DNA from: an uncultured Campylobacter sp.
GTDB lineage: Bacteria; Campylobacterota; Campylobacteria; Campylobacterales; Campylobacteraceae
Direction: 5' to 3'
DNA length: 29,941 bases
Assembly (NCBI RefSeq): GCF_937997465.1
Contig: NZ_CALKTQ010000158.1
Span: 1-29,941, forward strand
Shown: positions 10,101-17,114 of the stretch, piece by piece
Layout: every line of letters begins with the position of its first letter
Position numbering within the stretch: position 1 is the first letter of the stretch
Notes under the pieces: model-generated
The model's database searches: none
Seen by the model: the letters and a program-made list of their open reading frames with translations, nothing else
What the model was told of the DNA's origin: nothing
Program-made: the position numbers and the translations under genes

Positions 10101-10380
10101 CGTTGCGTAGCTTTAACTCAAATTCCGTACCGTAAAGGCTATTTTCTCGGTTTAACCTTGGAATATAAAATTCACGCTTTTGTTTTTCTGTTTTTTCAGT
10201 TACAAATGTAGGCGAAGTAAAAATAAAACGACATTCACCTGCCGAGTCCAACTGTTTTTTTAGTTCTTGATAGGCGTATATAGAAAAGCAAGATGCGACA
10301 ATAGATATCTTGCTGCCTTTTTCAATGGTGACCTTTAAATCGTCTCCAACAATATTATTGATGTTGTCAAAAACTTGCAT
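7144..10380 (-). CDS. SNF2-type DEAD/DEAH helicase with PLD-like N-terminal domain
   Basis: Large superfamily 2 DNA translocase of 1078 residues. Seen: a GFKQSKIWNMLYDFQKDAV Q-motif-like segment (238-256), Walker A DSVGLGKT (273-280), Walker B DESH (362-365), SAT (402-404), motif V ATDCISEGQNLQ (788-799) and motif VI QRFGRIDRIGS (818-828), the typical SNF2/RapA-like set with a large insertion between the two RecA lobes. The first 170 residues resemble the PLD-like domain that often precedes such helicases, but I see no HxK...D motif, so any phospholipase/nuclease site is probably lost. It is the first gene of the five-gene operon and starts with GGAG eight bases before the ATG. It probably acts on DNA with the Type III enzymes; the exact task is unknown. 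Confidence 0.9.
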   Translation of the reverse strand: MQVFDNINNIVGDDLKVTIEKGSKISIVASCFSIYAYQELKKQLDSAGECRFIFTSPTFVTEKTEKQKREFYIPRLNRENSLYGTEFELKLRNEMTQKSIAKECAEWIRKKAKFKSNTTDAGMSSGFATIINKTNKTVYIPINGFTTIDIGYKRGNNIYNTVNRFDEAALTDHYIALFESLWNNKETLQDVTDVVIENITAAYKENSPEFIYFMTLYHIFSEFLNDISEDELPNEATGFKQSKIWNMLYDFQKDAVLAIISKLERYNGCILADSVGLGKTFTALAVVKYYENRNKSVLVLCPKKLAENWNTYKDNYINNPIAADRLNYDVLFHTDLSRSQGFSNGLDLDRLNWGNYDLVVIDESHNFRNGTGTHSNTKENRYIKLMDKIIKAGVKTKVLMLSATPVNNRFIDLKNQLAIAYEGDSEYINKKLDTDKTIEEIFKQAQRAFSAWSKLDPEQRTTDQLLRNLDFDFFELLDSVTIARSRKHIEKYYDTAEVGKFPERNKPISLRPQLTDISTAINYNQIYEHLMMLSLCIYTPSNYIFPSRVQKYIDLTHNKGDELTQVGREQGIRKLMSINLLKRLESSINSFRLTLQRIKSYIDTTINAIEMFEVNGIADIDAWETSDYEFDVDDSNTEFFTVGKKVKINLADMDYKTWKTELTKDAEILGLLDDMISDITPEHDGKLQELFRLMSAKIENPINRENKKILIFSAFSDTAEYLYDNVGSFIKEKYGLDTAVITGSIDGKTTIKGFKATLNNVLTCFSPLSKGKDLIMPNDKTQIDILIATDCISEGQNLQDCDYLVNYDIHWNPVRIIQRFGRIDRIGSKNEVIQLVNFWPDMDLDEYINLKARVETRMKISIMTSTGDDDLINPEENGDLEYRKQQLKKLQEEVVDIEDMATGISIMDLGLNEFRLDLLEYVKNNGDMDNKPKGLHAVVPATNELPEGVIFILKNVNNSVNIDNRNRIHPFYMVYIGTDGDIVCDYLEPKSILDSLRLLCRGKKEPISHLCQKFNHETNDGKDMSKMSKLLSEAISSIIDKKEESDIDSLFSAGGTSALMSAISGLDDFELICFLVIK

Positions 10381-10597
10381 AAATTTACTCCAAAAACTGT
10401 ATATGAATGTGAATATAGCATAGTCGTTATTTTAACATTATTGTTTATGGAATACAAAAATATCCAAACAATATCAATGAATTTATTGCAAATAAAGTCA
10501 ACTATTAATTCTATAGTTATTTAAAGTACTTACTGCATACTTGTTGGTTAAATTTAAACTTTAAAATCTAATATTTGCCTCTAACCAAAATTTCTTT
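10381..10597 (-). promoter_or_regulatory. Upstream region of the restriction operon
   Basis: This 217-base AT-rich gap lies between the restriction operon and the next minus-strand gene and must carry the operon promoter if the operon is independently transcribed. The GGAG ribosome binding site of the helicase gene is seen. A TATATT on the minus strand (10412-10417) is a possible but weak -10 box. The GACA/TGTCC inverted repeat found at the promoters further right is absent here, so this operon seems to lie outside that regulon. Confidence 0.35.
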
Positions 10598-11317
10598 TTA
10601 AATCCAAGTATAATAATCCTCTCTTGCTAGCCAATAATCAAGCGAATTAAAATCGCTATACTCTTTTTCATAGTCTATGCTTTCTGCCCAGTAGTCATAA
10701 CACTCAAGCTCTTTTAGTGTTAGCCTTATCTCTTTTCGCTCAATATGCTCATACCTAAAGCTTATCGCGCGTTTTAAGATCTCTCTTATAAATTTTCCAT
10801 CGCTGCTAAATTTTAGTGCCGTGCTTTTTAAAACAGCTATGACATTTTTTATAAATACACCTTTATAATAAGCCACTCCTAAAGCCTGAAGTAGCATTAT
10901 CTTTGCCTTGTCGATAACTCCATTTTCATAAAAAATTTCTGCTATTTTTATGCATATTAGCGTATCTGTTTCAAAGTAAATTTCGTTATCCCAAAGGCCA
11001 AATTCGCTTGATATTTTATGCAAACATATATTTTCTTCTACACTACAGCCATTATAAGTGTCAAACTCGGCATCAGGTCTTAAAAACCACTCAAATTTTA
11101 TCTTTGCATTTTTGCAGATGATGTAAGTTTGCCAGCTTCTCATAGAAGCTCTTATGGCGTAGTTAAATAGCTTGTGCTCGAGTTTTACGAAGTAGCATTT
11201 GCTTTTTAGTGGGATTATCTTCACTACTTCGCTTTTTGAAATTTTGTCCGCGATCTCTTTGTAGTATGAGAGTGGTTTTATCTCGCTTTTGATATATCTT
11301 TCTACATCATTGGCCAC
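10598..11317 (-). CDS. Hypothetical protein, probably the 3' part of a frameshifted gene
   Basis: Reading frame of 239 residues opening with a GTG at 11317 that has no convincing ribosome binding site. I do not recognise a family; the sequence is predicted to be mostly helical and rich in aromatic residues (for example the DYWLAREDYYTWI end). The frame stays open upstream of the GTG up to the end of the small upstream gene, where a run of six T (minus strand, 11405-11400) sits. One extra T would join the two frames into a single protein of about 350 residues starting at 11649. I therefore think this is the C-terminal two thirds of an interrupted or phase-variable gene rather than a complete protein. 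Sequencing error in the homopolymer is the alternative. Confidence 0.55.
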   Translation of the reverse strand: MANDVERYIKSEIKPLSYYKEIADKISKSEVVKIIPLKSKCYFVKLEHKLFNYAIRASMRSWQTYIICKNAKIKFEWFLRPDAEFDTYNGCSVEENICLHKISSEFGLWDNEIYFETDTLICIKIAEIFYENGVIDKAKIMLLQALGVAYYKGVFIKNVIAVLKSTALKFSSDGKFIREILKRAISFRYEHIERKEIRLTLKELECYDYWAESIDYEKEYSDFNSLDYWLAREDYYTWI

Positions 11318-11391
11318 AACGAAAAATTCTTCTTTTGTTGTGGCGGTTTTTATGAGTTTTTTGAAAACTTCTCGAGCCCATTTATGAAAGC

Positions 11392-11649
11392 TTATGTGTA
11401 AAAAAGATCATCCTCTAGTTCATATACTCGCCCAAATATCTCGGCGCTTTTGTTCTTTTGCATGAGCTTAAATATAGCAGCTGCACCAGCTATGCCGTTT
11501 TCAGGCCTGCCACACATCGTGCGGTATATCCATCTTGCACAGACGAAACATTGATTTGGTGCATCATTTAGCAAGTGACCTAACATATCCTTTGCTTGCT
11601 TCTCTTTGCCAGCTTCAAATAGCTCTTTTATCTGTCTGATCTTTTTCAT
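11392..11649 (-). CDS. Hypothetical protein, probably the 5' part of the same frameshifted gene
   Basis: Small reading frame of 85 residues (start MKKIRQIKELFEAG). The ATG at 11649 is chosen over the GTG at 11655 because AAGGAG lies five bases upstream of it. Helical, with FEAGKEKQAKDMLGHLL resembling one unit of a TPR-like repeat, and three cysteines (CFVCARW and MCGRP). It ends at a TAA immediately after a T6 run; shifting frame there gives continuous coding into the downstream 239-residue frame. Its promoter is the minus-strand half of the shared operator around 11688-11703. Function unknown. Confidence 0.55.
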   Translation of the reverse strand: MKKIRQIKELFEAGKEKQAKDMLGHLLNDAPNQCFVCARWIYRTMCGRPENGIAGAAAIFKLMQKNKSAEIFGRVYELEDDLFYT

Positions 11650-11670
11650 CGCCACTCCTTTTTGGGATGA

Positions 11671-11720
11671 ATTTTAAAGTAAAAAATGGACAAATTTTAT
11701 TCCTATTATGCTGCTATGAT
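11671..11720. promoter_or_regulatory. Bidirectional promoter with shared operator (site 1)
   Basis: The half-sites GGACA (11688-11692) and TTCC (11700-11703) form an imperfect version of the GACA/TGTCC inverted repeat. Eleven bases after TTCC on the plus strand is TATGAT (11715-11720), pointing to the Cas4-like gene at 11795. Eleven bases beyond GGACA on the minus strand is TAAAAT (11676-11671), pointing to the gene starting at 11649. The identical 11-base spacing in both directions supports a real divergent promoter, though the left-hand repeat arm is better than the right. Confidence 0.65.
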
Positions 11721-11794
11721 CTCACAAAAGGACGTTAAAATAAAGATCTTTTTGACGATATATAAAAATAAAACAAATTTTTAAGGCATAGACA

Positions 11795-13273
11795 ATGGCA
11801 CTATCTAAATCCCTCTACATTCGCGGTCTTCAGTGTGAAAAGAGCTTGTGGTTAAAAAAGAAAAAACCTGAGGTTTTGCAAGCTCCAGATGATGGCGCAC
11901 AGGCGATATTTGACACTGGTACATCAGTAGGCGAGCTAGCCTGTGAGCTATTTAGTGGTGGCGAGAGGATAGAATACACTGGCGACTTTGGCTCGCAGAT
12001 GGCAAAGACCAAGGAGCTTATGGGGCGCGGCATAAAGGTGATCTACGAGGCTACTTTTTGCTTTGACGGCATCCTCGTGATGGTCGATGTCCTTCGTATC
12101 TGCGAGGACGAGCTTATCATCAACGAAGTAAAGAGCTCAACCTCGGTAAAAGACGTCTATATCGATGATGCAAGTATTCAGTACTACGTCATTAGCTCGC
12201 TTGGCTACAAGGTGAGCGCCGTAAATATCATCCACATAGATAATAGCTACGTAAGAGGCGAGAAACTCGAGCTTGATAAGTTTTTTCACACCGAAGACGT
12301 GACTGAGCAAGTAAGGAAAAAACAAGCAGACATCCCTCAAGTTTTAAGTAAATTTGATGAAATTCTTAGCAAAGACGTTGAGCCAGATATTGATATCGGC
12401 CCTCGCTGCTCAGACCATTATAATTGCGACGCTTGGGAGTACTGCTGGCGCAAGCAGCGAGGCATACCAGAGTATAGCGTCTTTAACATATCTAGGTTAA
12501 GAAGCGATAAGAAATTTGAGCTTTATAAAAACGGCGTAGTTAAATTTGAAGATATCAAAGGGCTGGATAAATTTAACGCCTCTCAGCAGATACAAATCCG
12601 CTCTGAGCTCTCTGGGGAGCAGATCATAGACAAAGAGGCTATTAAAGAATTCATAAACACGCTTAGCTATCCGCTCTACCATCTTGACTTTGAGACCTTT
12701 CAGCAGGCCGTACCTGAGTTTGTGGGGCTTAGTCCGTACGAGCAGATACCTTTTCAGTTTTCTATCCATAAAGATGATGGCAAGGGAAATTTAGAGCATT
12801 TTGAGTTCTTGGCTGAGGTCGGGGCCGATCCTAGATATGAGCTAGCGCTAAATTTGATCAAATTTATCCCACAACATGCCTGCGTACTAGCCTATAATAT
12901 GAGCTTTGAAAAAAGGGTGATAAGACGTCTTGCTGAAATTTATCCGCAAATTTCAAACGAGCTTATGGCAATACACGACAACATAAAAGACCTGATGGCG
13001 CCATTTGCTAGCAAAAGCTACTACCACCCAAAGATGCAGGGCAGCTACTCTATAAAATACGTCTTGCCAGCGCTCGTGCCCGAGTTTGAGTCAGCGTATA
13101 AGGATCTAAATTTGATTCACCATGGCGGCGAAGCGATGCAGGCCTATGAGGCTATGGCGTATATGCCAGCTGATGAGCGAGAGGCCTATAAAAAGGCACT
13201 TTTGGCATACTGCAAACTAGACACGTTAGCGATGGTTAAGGTTTTAGAAAAACTAAGAGAAATCGTGCACTAA
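11795..13273 (+). CDS. DUF2779 protein: Cas4/RecB-like nuclease fused to DEDD-type exonuclease
   Basis: Protein of 492 residues. The N-terminal half looks like a Cas4/RecB-type PD-(D/E)XK nuclease: Asp98, then EVK (Glu111, Lys113) in IINEVKSST, with four cysteines placed as in the Fe-S cluster of Cas4/AddB-type enzymes (Cys14, and Cys205, Cys211, Cys217). The C-terminal half is DUF2779, an RNase H-like fold of the DEDD exonuclease kind: HLDFET (297-301), AYNMSFEKRVI around Asn368, and CKLDTLAMV with Asp476 near the end. It probably degrades or processes DNA ends; the biological target is unknown. The start has AAGG nine bases upstream. It has its own operator-type promoter, and the next promoter begins directly after its stop codon. 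Nuclease assignment is by motif, not tested. Confidence 0.85.
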   Translation: MALSKSLYIRGLQCEKSLWLKKKKPEVLQAPDDGAQAIFDTGTSVGELACELFSGGERIEYTGDFGSQMAKTKELMGRGIKVIYEATFCFDGILVMVDVLRICEDELIINEVKSSTSVKDVYIDDASIQYYVISSLGYKVSAVNIIHIDNSYVRGEKLELDKFFHTEDVTEQVRKKQADIPQVLSKFDEILSKDVEPDIDIGPRCSDHYNCDAWEYCWRKQRGIPEYSVFNISRLRSDKKFELYKNGVVKFEDIKGLDKFNASQQIQIRSELSGEQIIDKEAIKEFINTLSYPLYHLDFETFQQAVPEFVGLSPYEQIPFQFSIHKDDGKGNLEHFEFLAEVGADPRYELALNLIKFIPQHACVLAYNMSFEKRVIRRLAEIYPQISNELMAIHDNIKDLMAPFASKSYYHPKMQGSYSIKYVLPALVPEFESAYKDLNLIHHGGEAMQAYEAMAYMPADEREAYKKALLAYCKLDTLAMVKVLEKLREIVH

Positions 13274-13304
13274 GACAAAAAATGTCCAGTTTATTAGATA
13301 TAAT
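13274..13304 (+). promoter_or_regulatory. Promoter with GACA/TGTCC operator (site 2)
   Basis: GACA (13274-13277), five bases, TGTCC (13283-13287), eleven bases, then a perfect TATAAT (13299-13304). The repeat begins on the base after the stop codon of the upstream gene. The -10 box lies 25 bases before the ATG of the nuclease gene at 13330. Reads as a textbook copy of the shared module. Confidence 0.75.
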
Positions 13305-13329
13305 GTTTTAAAAATAAAAGGGGAAAAGT

Positions 13330-14538
13330 ATGAATATAGAAAAACTTGAATCTATGTTAAAACAAATCAAATTTCTAAGCGACAAGTTAGAAGCTAAAAA
13401 GTTGCGTGGCAATAACGACTATAACTTATTTTTAGCACTTCTAGATATAAACGATGAGGTTCGGTTACATTCTCGATTTATATATTCGCTTTTAGATACA
13501 AGTTCTCCACACTACCAAAAAGAGCTATTTCTAGAGCTTTTTATAAAAGCGTGCGGACTAGATGATTTTGGACTAAATTTACAAACCGCAAAAGTCTATA
13601 AAGAGTACGAAAATATAGATATCTATATAACCGACGGCACGAAGCATATTATCTTAGAAAATAAAATAAATGCCGGCGATCAAGAGGCTCAGATAAAAAG
13701 ATATATAAAAACCGTCCAAAAAGAAAACGACGGCGAGGCTGAAATTTATGTGCTATTTTTATCGCCGCAAGGGCGTGAGCCTAGCGACTATAGCTTGGAT
13801 GGACTAAAAATCAGCAATAGTAAAATATTGGATGAATACGGCAATGAAGTAGCTAAATTCAAGGCGATTTCATATAAGGAAGAAATAATGAAGTGGCTTG
13901 GCTCGTGTCTTGATGAGGCTGGGAATTTGGCAAATTTAGCCGCCGTGATATCGCAATACAAAAACGTAATTGAAAAAATTTATGGAACCTATAAAGGAGT
14001 AGAGATGGATACTGAGGAAATAAGTAAGATAATACTAGAGAACTATGATATAGTCGATGAAATAAGAAATAAATACTTTGATATAGCCAATGCAAATAGG
14101 CTTAATGAATTTATGTCAAACGTAAAGACCGAACTTGAAAAAAGATTATCACAAGAATGGTGCGTAGAAATAGAAGAGGCTGATACTAGAAGGTATTTTG
14201 AACCTATAAGTTTTTATAAATATAGTTGGGGCAATGAGCATATACTAACTTTTACTCTAGAATTTGATAATAGAAACTTTCTAAATCCATACATTGGACT
14301 TGCTTATGATATAGATAAAATAAATAAGGCATACGTTGATAGTATACAAGTTAAAATTTCTAGCGAATGGAATATAGGTGCGAGATTTGCCAGATGGAAA
14401 TGGCTAAAAAAAGATCAATTTTTAAGAGAAATAGTCGTAAACAAATATAGCGAGTCGGAGCTGGTTAATGAACTAATAAAAATGAAAGACGAGCTAGAGC
14501 CATTGGCTGATGAAGTCATTAAGTTAGCTATAGTATAG
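13330..14538 (+). CDS. PD-(D/E)XK nuclease superfamily protein (PDDEXK_4-like), copy 1
   Basis: Protein of 402 residues. The N-terminal half has the pattern of the PDDEXK_4 group: NDYNLFLALLDINDEV (29-44), HSRFIYSLLD (47-56), then Asp97 in NIDIYI and ILENK (Glu110, Lys112) as the likely metal-binding catalytic residues, followed by a conserved GDQEAQIKRYI. The C-terminal half has no recognised domain. A clearly related gene lies at 21509-22834. The ribosome binding site is a purine-rich AAAAGGGGAAAAGT just before the ATG. The gene has its own operator-type promoter and is followed by an intergenic stretch, so it is probably monocistronic. A defence or DNA-degradation role is inferred from the fold and the neighbourhood. 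Confidence 0.8.
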   Translation: MNIEKLESMLKQIKFLSDKLEAKKLRGNNDYNLFLALLDINDEVRLHSRFIYSLLDTSSPHYQKELFLELFIKACGLDDFGLNLQTAKVYKEYENIDIYITDGTKHIILENKINAGDQEAQIKRYIKTVQKENDGEAEIYVLFLSPQGREPSDYSLDGLKISNSKILDEYGNEVAKFKAISYKEEIMKWLGSCLDEAGNLANLAAVISQYKNVIEKIYGTYKGVEMDTEEISKIILENYDIVDEIRNKYFDIANANRLNEFMSNVKTELEKRLSQEWCVEIEEADTRRYFEPISFYKYSWGNEHILTFTLEFDNRNFLNPYIGLAYDIDKINKAYVDSIQVKISSEWNIGARFARWKWLKKDQFLREIVVNKYSESELVNELIKMKDELEPLADEVIKLAIV

Positions 14539-14671
14539 GTCAAACAGTTATGTTTGGATAGATGGTCGTCTCAATTGCTAATGCTAATGTAAAGAGTTAG
14601 TGGTTGGATGACCGATCTTAACTTTATCCATTTCTAAACTATGCCAAAAGCTCTTATAAGGATACTTTATA

Positions 14672-14702
14672 GACAAATTTTGTCCATTTTTTTATTTACA
14701 AT
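14672..14702 (+). promoter_or_regulatory. Promoter with GACA/TGTCC operator (site 3)
   Basis: GACA (14672-14675), five bases (AATTT), TGTCC (14681-14685), eleven bases, TACAAT (14697-14702), twenty bases before the ATG at 14722. The remainder of the 183-base gap upstream holds only a short AT-rich hairpin (CAAACA/TGTTTG, 14541-14556) just after the previous stop codon. Confidence 0.75.
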
Positions 14703-14721
14703 AAAGGGATAGGAGTAAAAC

Positions 14722-15054
14722 ATGACCGAGCAAGAACTTTGGCAAGAGTATGATGAATTTTCTTTTTTGGCGCAGGCTAAATCAAGCTATGATTACGTAA
14801 ATAATGCTAATTTTACGAAATATAGCAACACTGAGATGTCAAAAGATTTCTACAGGCAAGCTGTCAAGGCATTAAGCAACCCTAATGATGTCGTTACTGA
14901 GGCTAAATTTATACTGCAAAATCTAAAAAACGACTTTGGCTGTGAGAGCGAATTTATAAAAGAGATATGCTTGCAAATTTTAGATACAAAAATGACGCCA
15001 TACGAGCATCAAGAGGTGGCTAAAATGATAGAGAGCTATAGCTCTATCGCTTGA
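14722..15054 (+). CDS. Small hypothetical protein (110 aa)
   Basis: Protein of 110 residues, no recognised family. It opens with the acidic and aromatic TEQELWQEYDEFSFLAQA and is predicted to be wholly helical; it has no signal peptide or membrane segment, so it is probably cytoplasmic. The ribosome binding site (GATAGGAGTAAAAC before the ATG) is good and the gene has its own operator-type promoter, which argues that it is real. Its last 19 bases overlap the 3' end of the convergent metallophosphoesterase gene. Confidence 0.7.
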   Translation: MTEQELWQEYDEFSFLAQAKSSYDYVNNANFTKYSNTEMSKDFYRQAVKALSNPNDVVTEAKFILQNLKNDFGCESEFIKEICLQILDTKMTPYEHQEVAKMIESYSSIA

Positions 15055-15611
15055 TAAAATGGCTCTTTTGCGCCATTACTTGCTGAGTTATAAATTTTAA
15101 CTCCGTTTAAAACGTCCGTGCGAGATTTTGGCTCATGTATATGCCCACAAAGGATGATCTTTGCATTTAAAAGATTATTTTTAATAAGCCTTGCAAGCTC
15201 TATATCTCCGTGATCCTTGCCCTTTTTGCTGATGCTCGTATTTGTCTTTGCTGGGGGAACGTGAGACAGCAAGATATCGCACTCCGCAAATTTAAGCAGA
15301 TCATCACACAAGTAAGGCACGCAGCCAAATTTAACGCCGTTTATAGTTTTTATGGTGCCATCAGAGTATATGCCTTTTATAGAATTTAGCCAAGATGGCG
15401 GCATATCGTGGTTGCCAGAACATACAAACACCGGTTTTTTAAGGCTTTTTAGCCACAAAGCAGTTTGCTCTTTTTCTTGTGCGCTCTCTTTGCATAAAAA
15501 ATCACCGCTAAAACAAAAAATGTCAAATTTGTCTTGAAGGGCTAAAATATAGTCAAAATAGCCAGCATTAAAGTGCAGATCGCTAGCGTGAAAAAGTTTT
15601 AAGCCACTCAT
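15036..15611 (-). CDS. Metallophosphoesterase (calcineurin-like)
   Basis: Compact 191-residue dinuclear-metal phosphoesterase. All expected motifs are present in order: DLH (11-13), GD (36-37), GNHD (66-69), SH (116-117) and GHIH (156-159). The substrate cannot be read from sequence; small members of the family hydrolyse phosphodiesters or nucleotide-type substrates. It is the last gene of the sirtuin-WYL-Fic-phosphoesterase operon, starting 16 bases after the Fic gene, with only a weak ribosome binding site, which fits translational coupling. In this context a role in removing or limiting a nucleotide modification made by the Fic protein, or acting on an NAD-derived product, is a speculation. 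Confidence 0.85.
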   Translation of the reverse strand: MSGLKLFHASDLHFNAGYFDYILALQDKFDIFCFSGDFLCKESAQEKEQTALWLKSLKKPVFVCSGNHDMPPSWLNSIKGIYSDGTIKTINGVKFGCVPYLCDDLLKFAECDILLSHVPPAKTNTSISKKGKDHGDIELARLIKNNLLNAKIILCGHIHEPKSRTDVLNGVKIYNSASNGAKEPFYQAIEL

Positions 15612-15627
15612 TTGTATCTATCAGCCT

Positions 15628-16164
15628 TTATCCCCCAAGTAAATTTGTGATCAAATTTACAACCATATCTTTTTGTTTTGGCTCGCTTTGAGCTACAAAT
15701 AATGCAAGTGCAACAAGGGCGTTGTCGCTCATCCTGCGCTCGCTATTACTTTTAAAAAGTAGCTTGCATTTTGATAAAAACAGGACAAATATAAATGATC
15801 CGATGCGCTTGTTGCCGTCGCTAAATGGGTGGTCTTTGATGATGTAGTAGATCAAATTTGCCGCTTTTTCTTGTGGGCTTGATAAAAGATCACGTCCGCC
15901 AAATGTCTGGTAGATATTTTTTACTATCCCTTCAAATTCATCTGCCTTTTGAACGCCAAAGATATTTGACGCCTCGCCCTTTTTTATAAGCTCTATTTTT
16001 AGCTCATCCACTGCCGTTAGCGCCTCGTCATATCCAAGGATAAAATTTTCGCCCACTTCGCTTTTGCAAGGTCCAAGTGAGCCATCATCAAATTTTTGCA
16101 GTAGCGACCAGCTCTTTTTATAGTATCTGATAAGCTCTAGCGTATCTTTATCGTTGCTGCTCAT
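15628..16164 (-). CDS. Fic/Doc family protein
   Basis: Protein of 178 residues with an intact Fic core motif HPFSDGNKR (112-120), followed by the hydrophobic IGSFIFVLFL helix. Fic proteins transfer AMP or another phosphate-containing moiety to target proteins; Doc-type relatives phosphorylate EF-Tu. The length and the position of the motif resemble the death-on-curing-like subgroup. Near the N-terminus SEVGEN (35-40) matches the (S/T)xxxE(G/N) inhibitory pattern of self-regulated Fic proteins, but this may be chance, since I cannot place it in the fold. No separate small antitoxin gene is adjacent. It lies between the WYL regulator (13-base gap) and the metallophosphoesterase (16-base gap). 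Confidence 0.85.
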   Translation of the reverse strand: MSSNDKDTLELIRYYKKSWSLLQKFDDGSLGPCKSEVGENFILGYDEALTAVDELKIELIKKGEASNIFGVQKADEFEGIVKNIYQTFGGRDLLSSPQEKAANLIYYIIKDHPFSDGNKRIGSFIFVLFLSKCKLLFKSNSERRMSDNALVALALFVAQSEPKQKDMVVNLITNLLGG

Positions 16165-16177
16165 AGCGCCTCTTTGG

Positions 16178-17095
16178 TTAGAAATTTATCTCTTTTAGAT
16201 ACTCGCTAACGTCCTTTTTGACCTCGTCGGCTAGCTCTTTTGGCTCAAGCACCTTGATAAATGGCAGGTAGTAGTATATGAGCGGTTTTATCTCCATTAT
16301 GTGCGTAAATTCTATCTCTATCTCGACTGAGCCGTCGCTATCTTGACCAGTTATGCGCTGCTTTGCGTGTGGTTTTCGCTCAAAGTATTTTGCCACTTCT
16401 GGTGCCAGCAGTAGCCTTGCTGTTTTTGGTGCTTCTAAGTTTGCCCATGCCGAGTTCATCGCCTTTACACGCTCATCTAGCTCGCTACTTAGTTCAAATT
16501 TCTCCCCGCTATGCTTTATATCTTTTATGCTTTTTAGGTGAAATTTCTTAAATTTATTGCCTTTTTTGCTATCAAGCAAGAGCAGATACCAAAATCCCTC
16601 AAAAAGTGCTAGCTTTAGAGGCTTTACAAGAAACTCAAAGCCGTTATACGTGCATGTTATCTCCGCTTTTTCTCTTATGGCATCCTCAAGCGTTTGAAAA
16701 TTTACGAGGTCATACTCGCTTAGCTTTTCGTTGTTTATGTTTGTAAGTATCGGGTGATTTAGCTGCTGAGAAATTTGCTCTAAAAGCACGTGAGCCTTGC
16801 TGTAAAAATTTGAGCCCATGTTTTTTGCCACGTTATCAAGGATATTTAGCACCACTCTATCATCGCCGTCTAGCCCGTCGCTCGCATCCTCGTCGTTTAG
16901 GCTCCAGTAGTGCCCCTTTTTGACGGCGCCATACTCTTTTAACGTGTCGTAAAGGTCGCGCTGGATGGTCTTTGAGGTCACCCCAAGCATGGCTGTTAGC
17001 TCTTTTATCGTGTGCGGTCTCTCTCTTAGCTTTAGGGCTATAAAATTTATGCGTTCAAATTTGCTGTTTTCTTGTTTGGTTATGATGGGTTTCAT
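16178..17095 (-). CDS. WYL-domain transcriptional regulator
   Basis: Regulator of the HTH-WYL-WCX type, 305 residues from the ATG at 17095. Seen: an N-terminal winged helix with TIKELTAMLGVTSKTIQRDL (29-48), the WYL core WYLLLLD (169-175), and a C-terminal WCX-like region (about 220-300). An in-frame ATG at 17155 is rejected because AGGAGG lies six bases upstream of 17095. WYL regulators often control defence genes (for example BrxR and CapW) by binding inverted repeats near the promoter, and their WYL domain is thought to sense nucleic acid or nucleotide ligands. This is the only recognisable promoter-binding regulator within the repeat-bearing region, so it is the prime candidate for binding the GACA/TGTCC operators. 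It follows the sirtuin gene by 53 bases and has its own -10 box. Confidence 0.9.
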   Translation of the reverse strand: MKPIITKQENSKFERINFIALKLRERPHTIKELTAMLGVTSKTIQRDLYDTLKEYGAVKKGHYWSLNDEDASDGLDGDDRVVLNILDNVAKNMGSNFYSKAHVLLEQISQQLNHPILTNINNEKLSEYDLVNFQTLEDAIREKAEITCTYNGFEFLVKPLKLALFEGFWYLLLLDSKKGNKFKKFHLKSIKDIKHSGEKFELSSELDERVKAMNSAWANLEAPKTARLLLAPEVAKYFERKPHAKQRITGQDSDGSVEIEIEFTHIMEIKPLIYYYLPFIKVLEPKELADEVKKDVSEYLKEINF

Positions 17096-17114
17096 TTGGC
17101 CTCCTAGTTTGGGG

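Noticed and set aside
14541..14618. Short inverted repeats (CAAACA/TGTTTG, and AGATGGTC with GACCGATCT) as a terminator or small RNA
   Set aside because: Stems are short, one has a long loop and a bulge, and no T-run or promoter supports an RNA gene.
15032..15045. Hairpin AGAGC-TATA-GCTCT in the overlap of the convergent genes as a terminator
   Set aside because: Only 5 bp, no T-run, and inside coding sequence; too weak to call.
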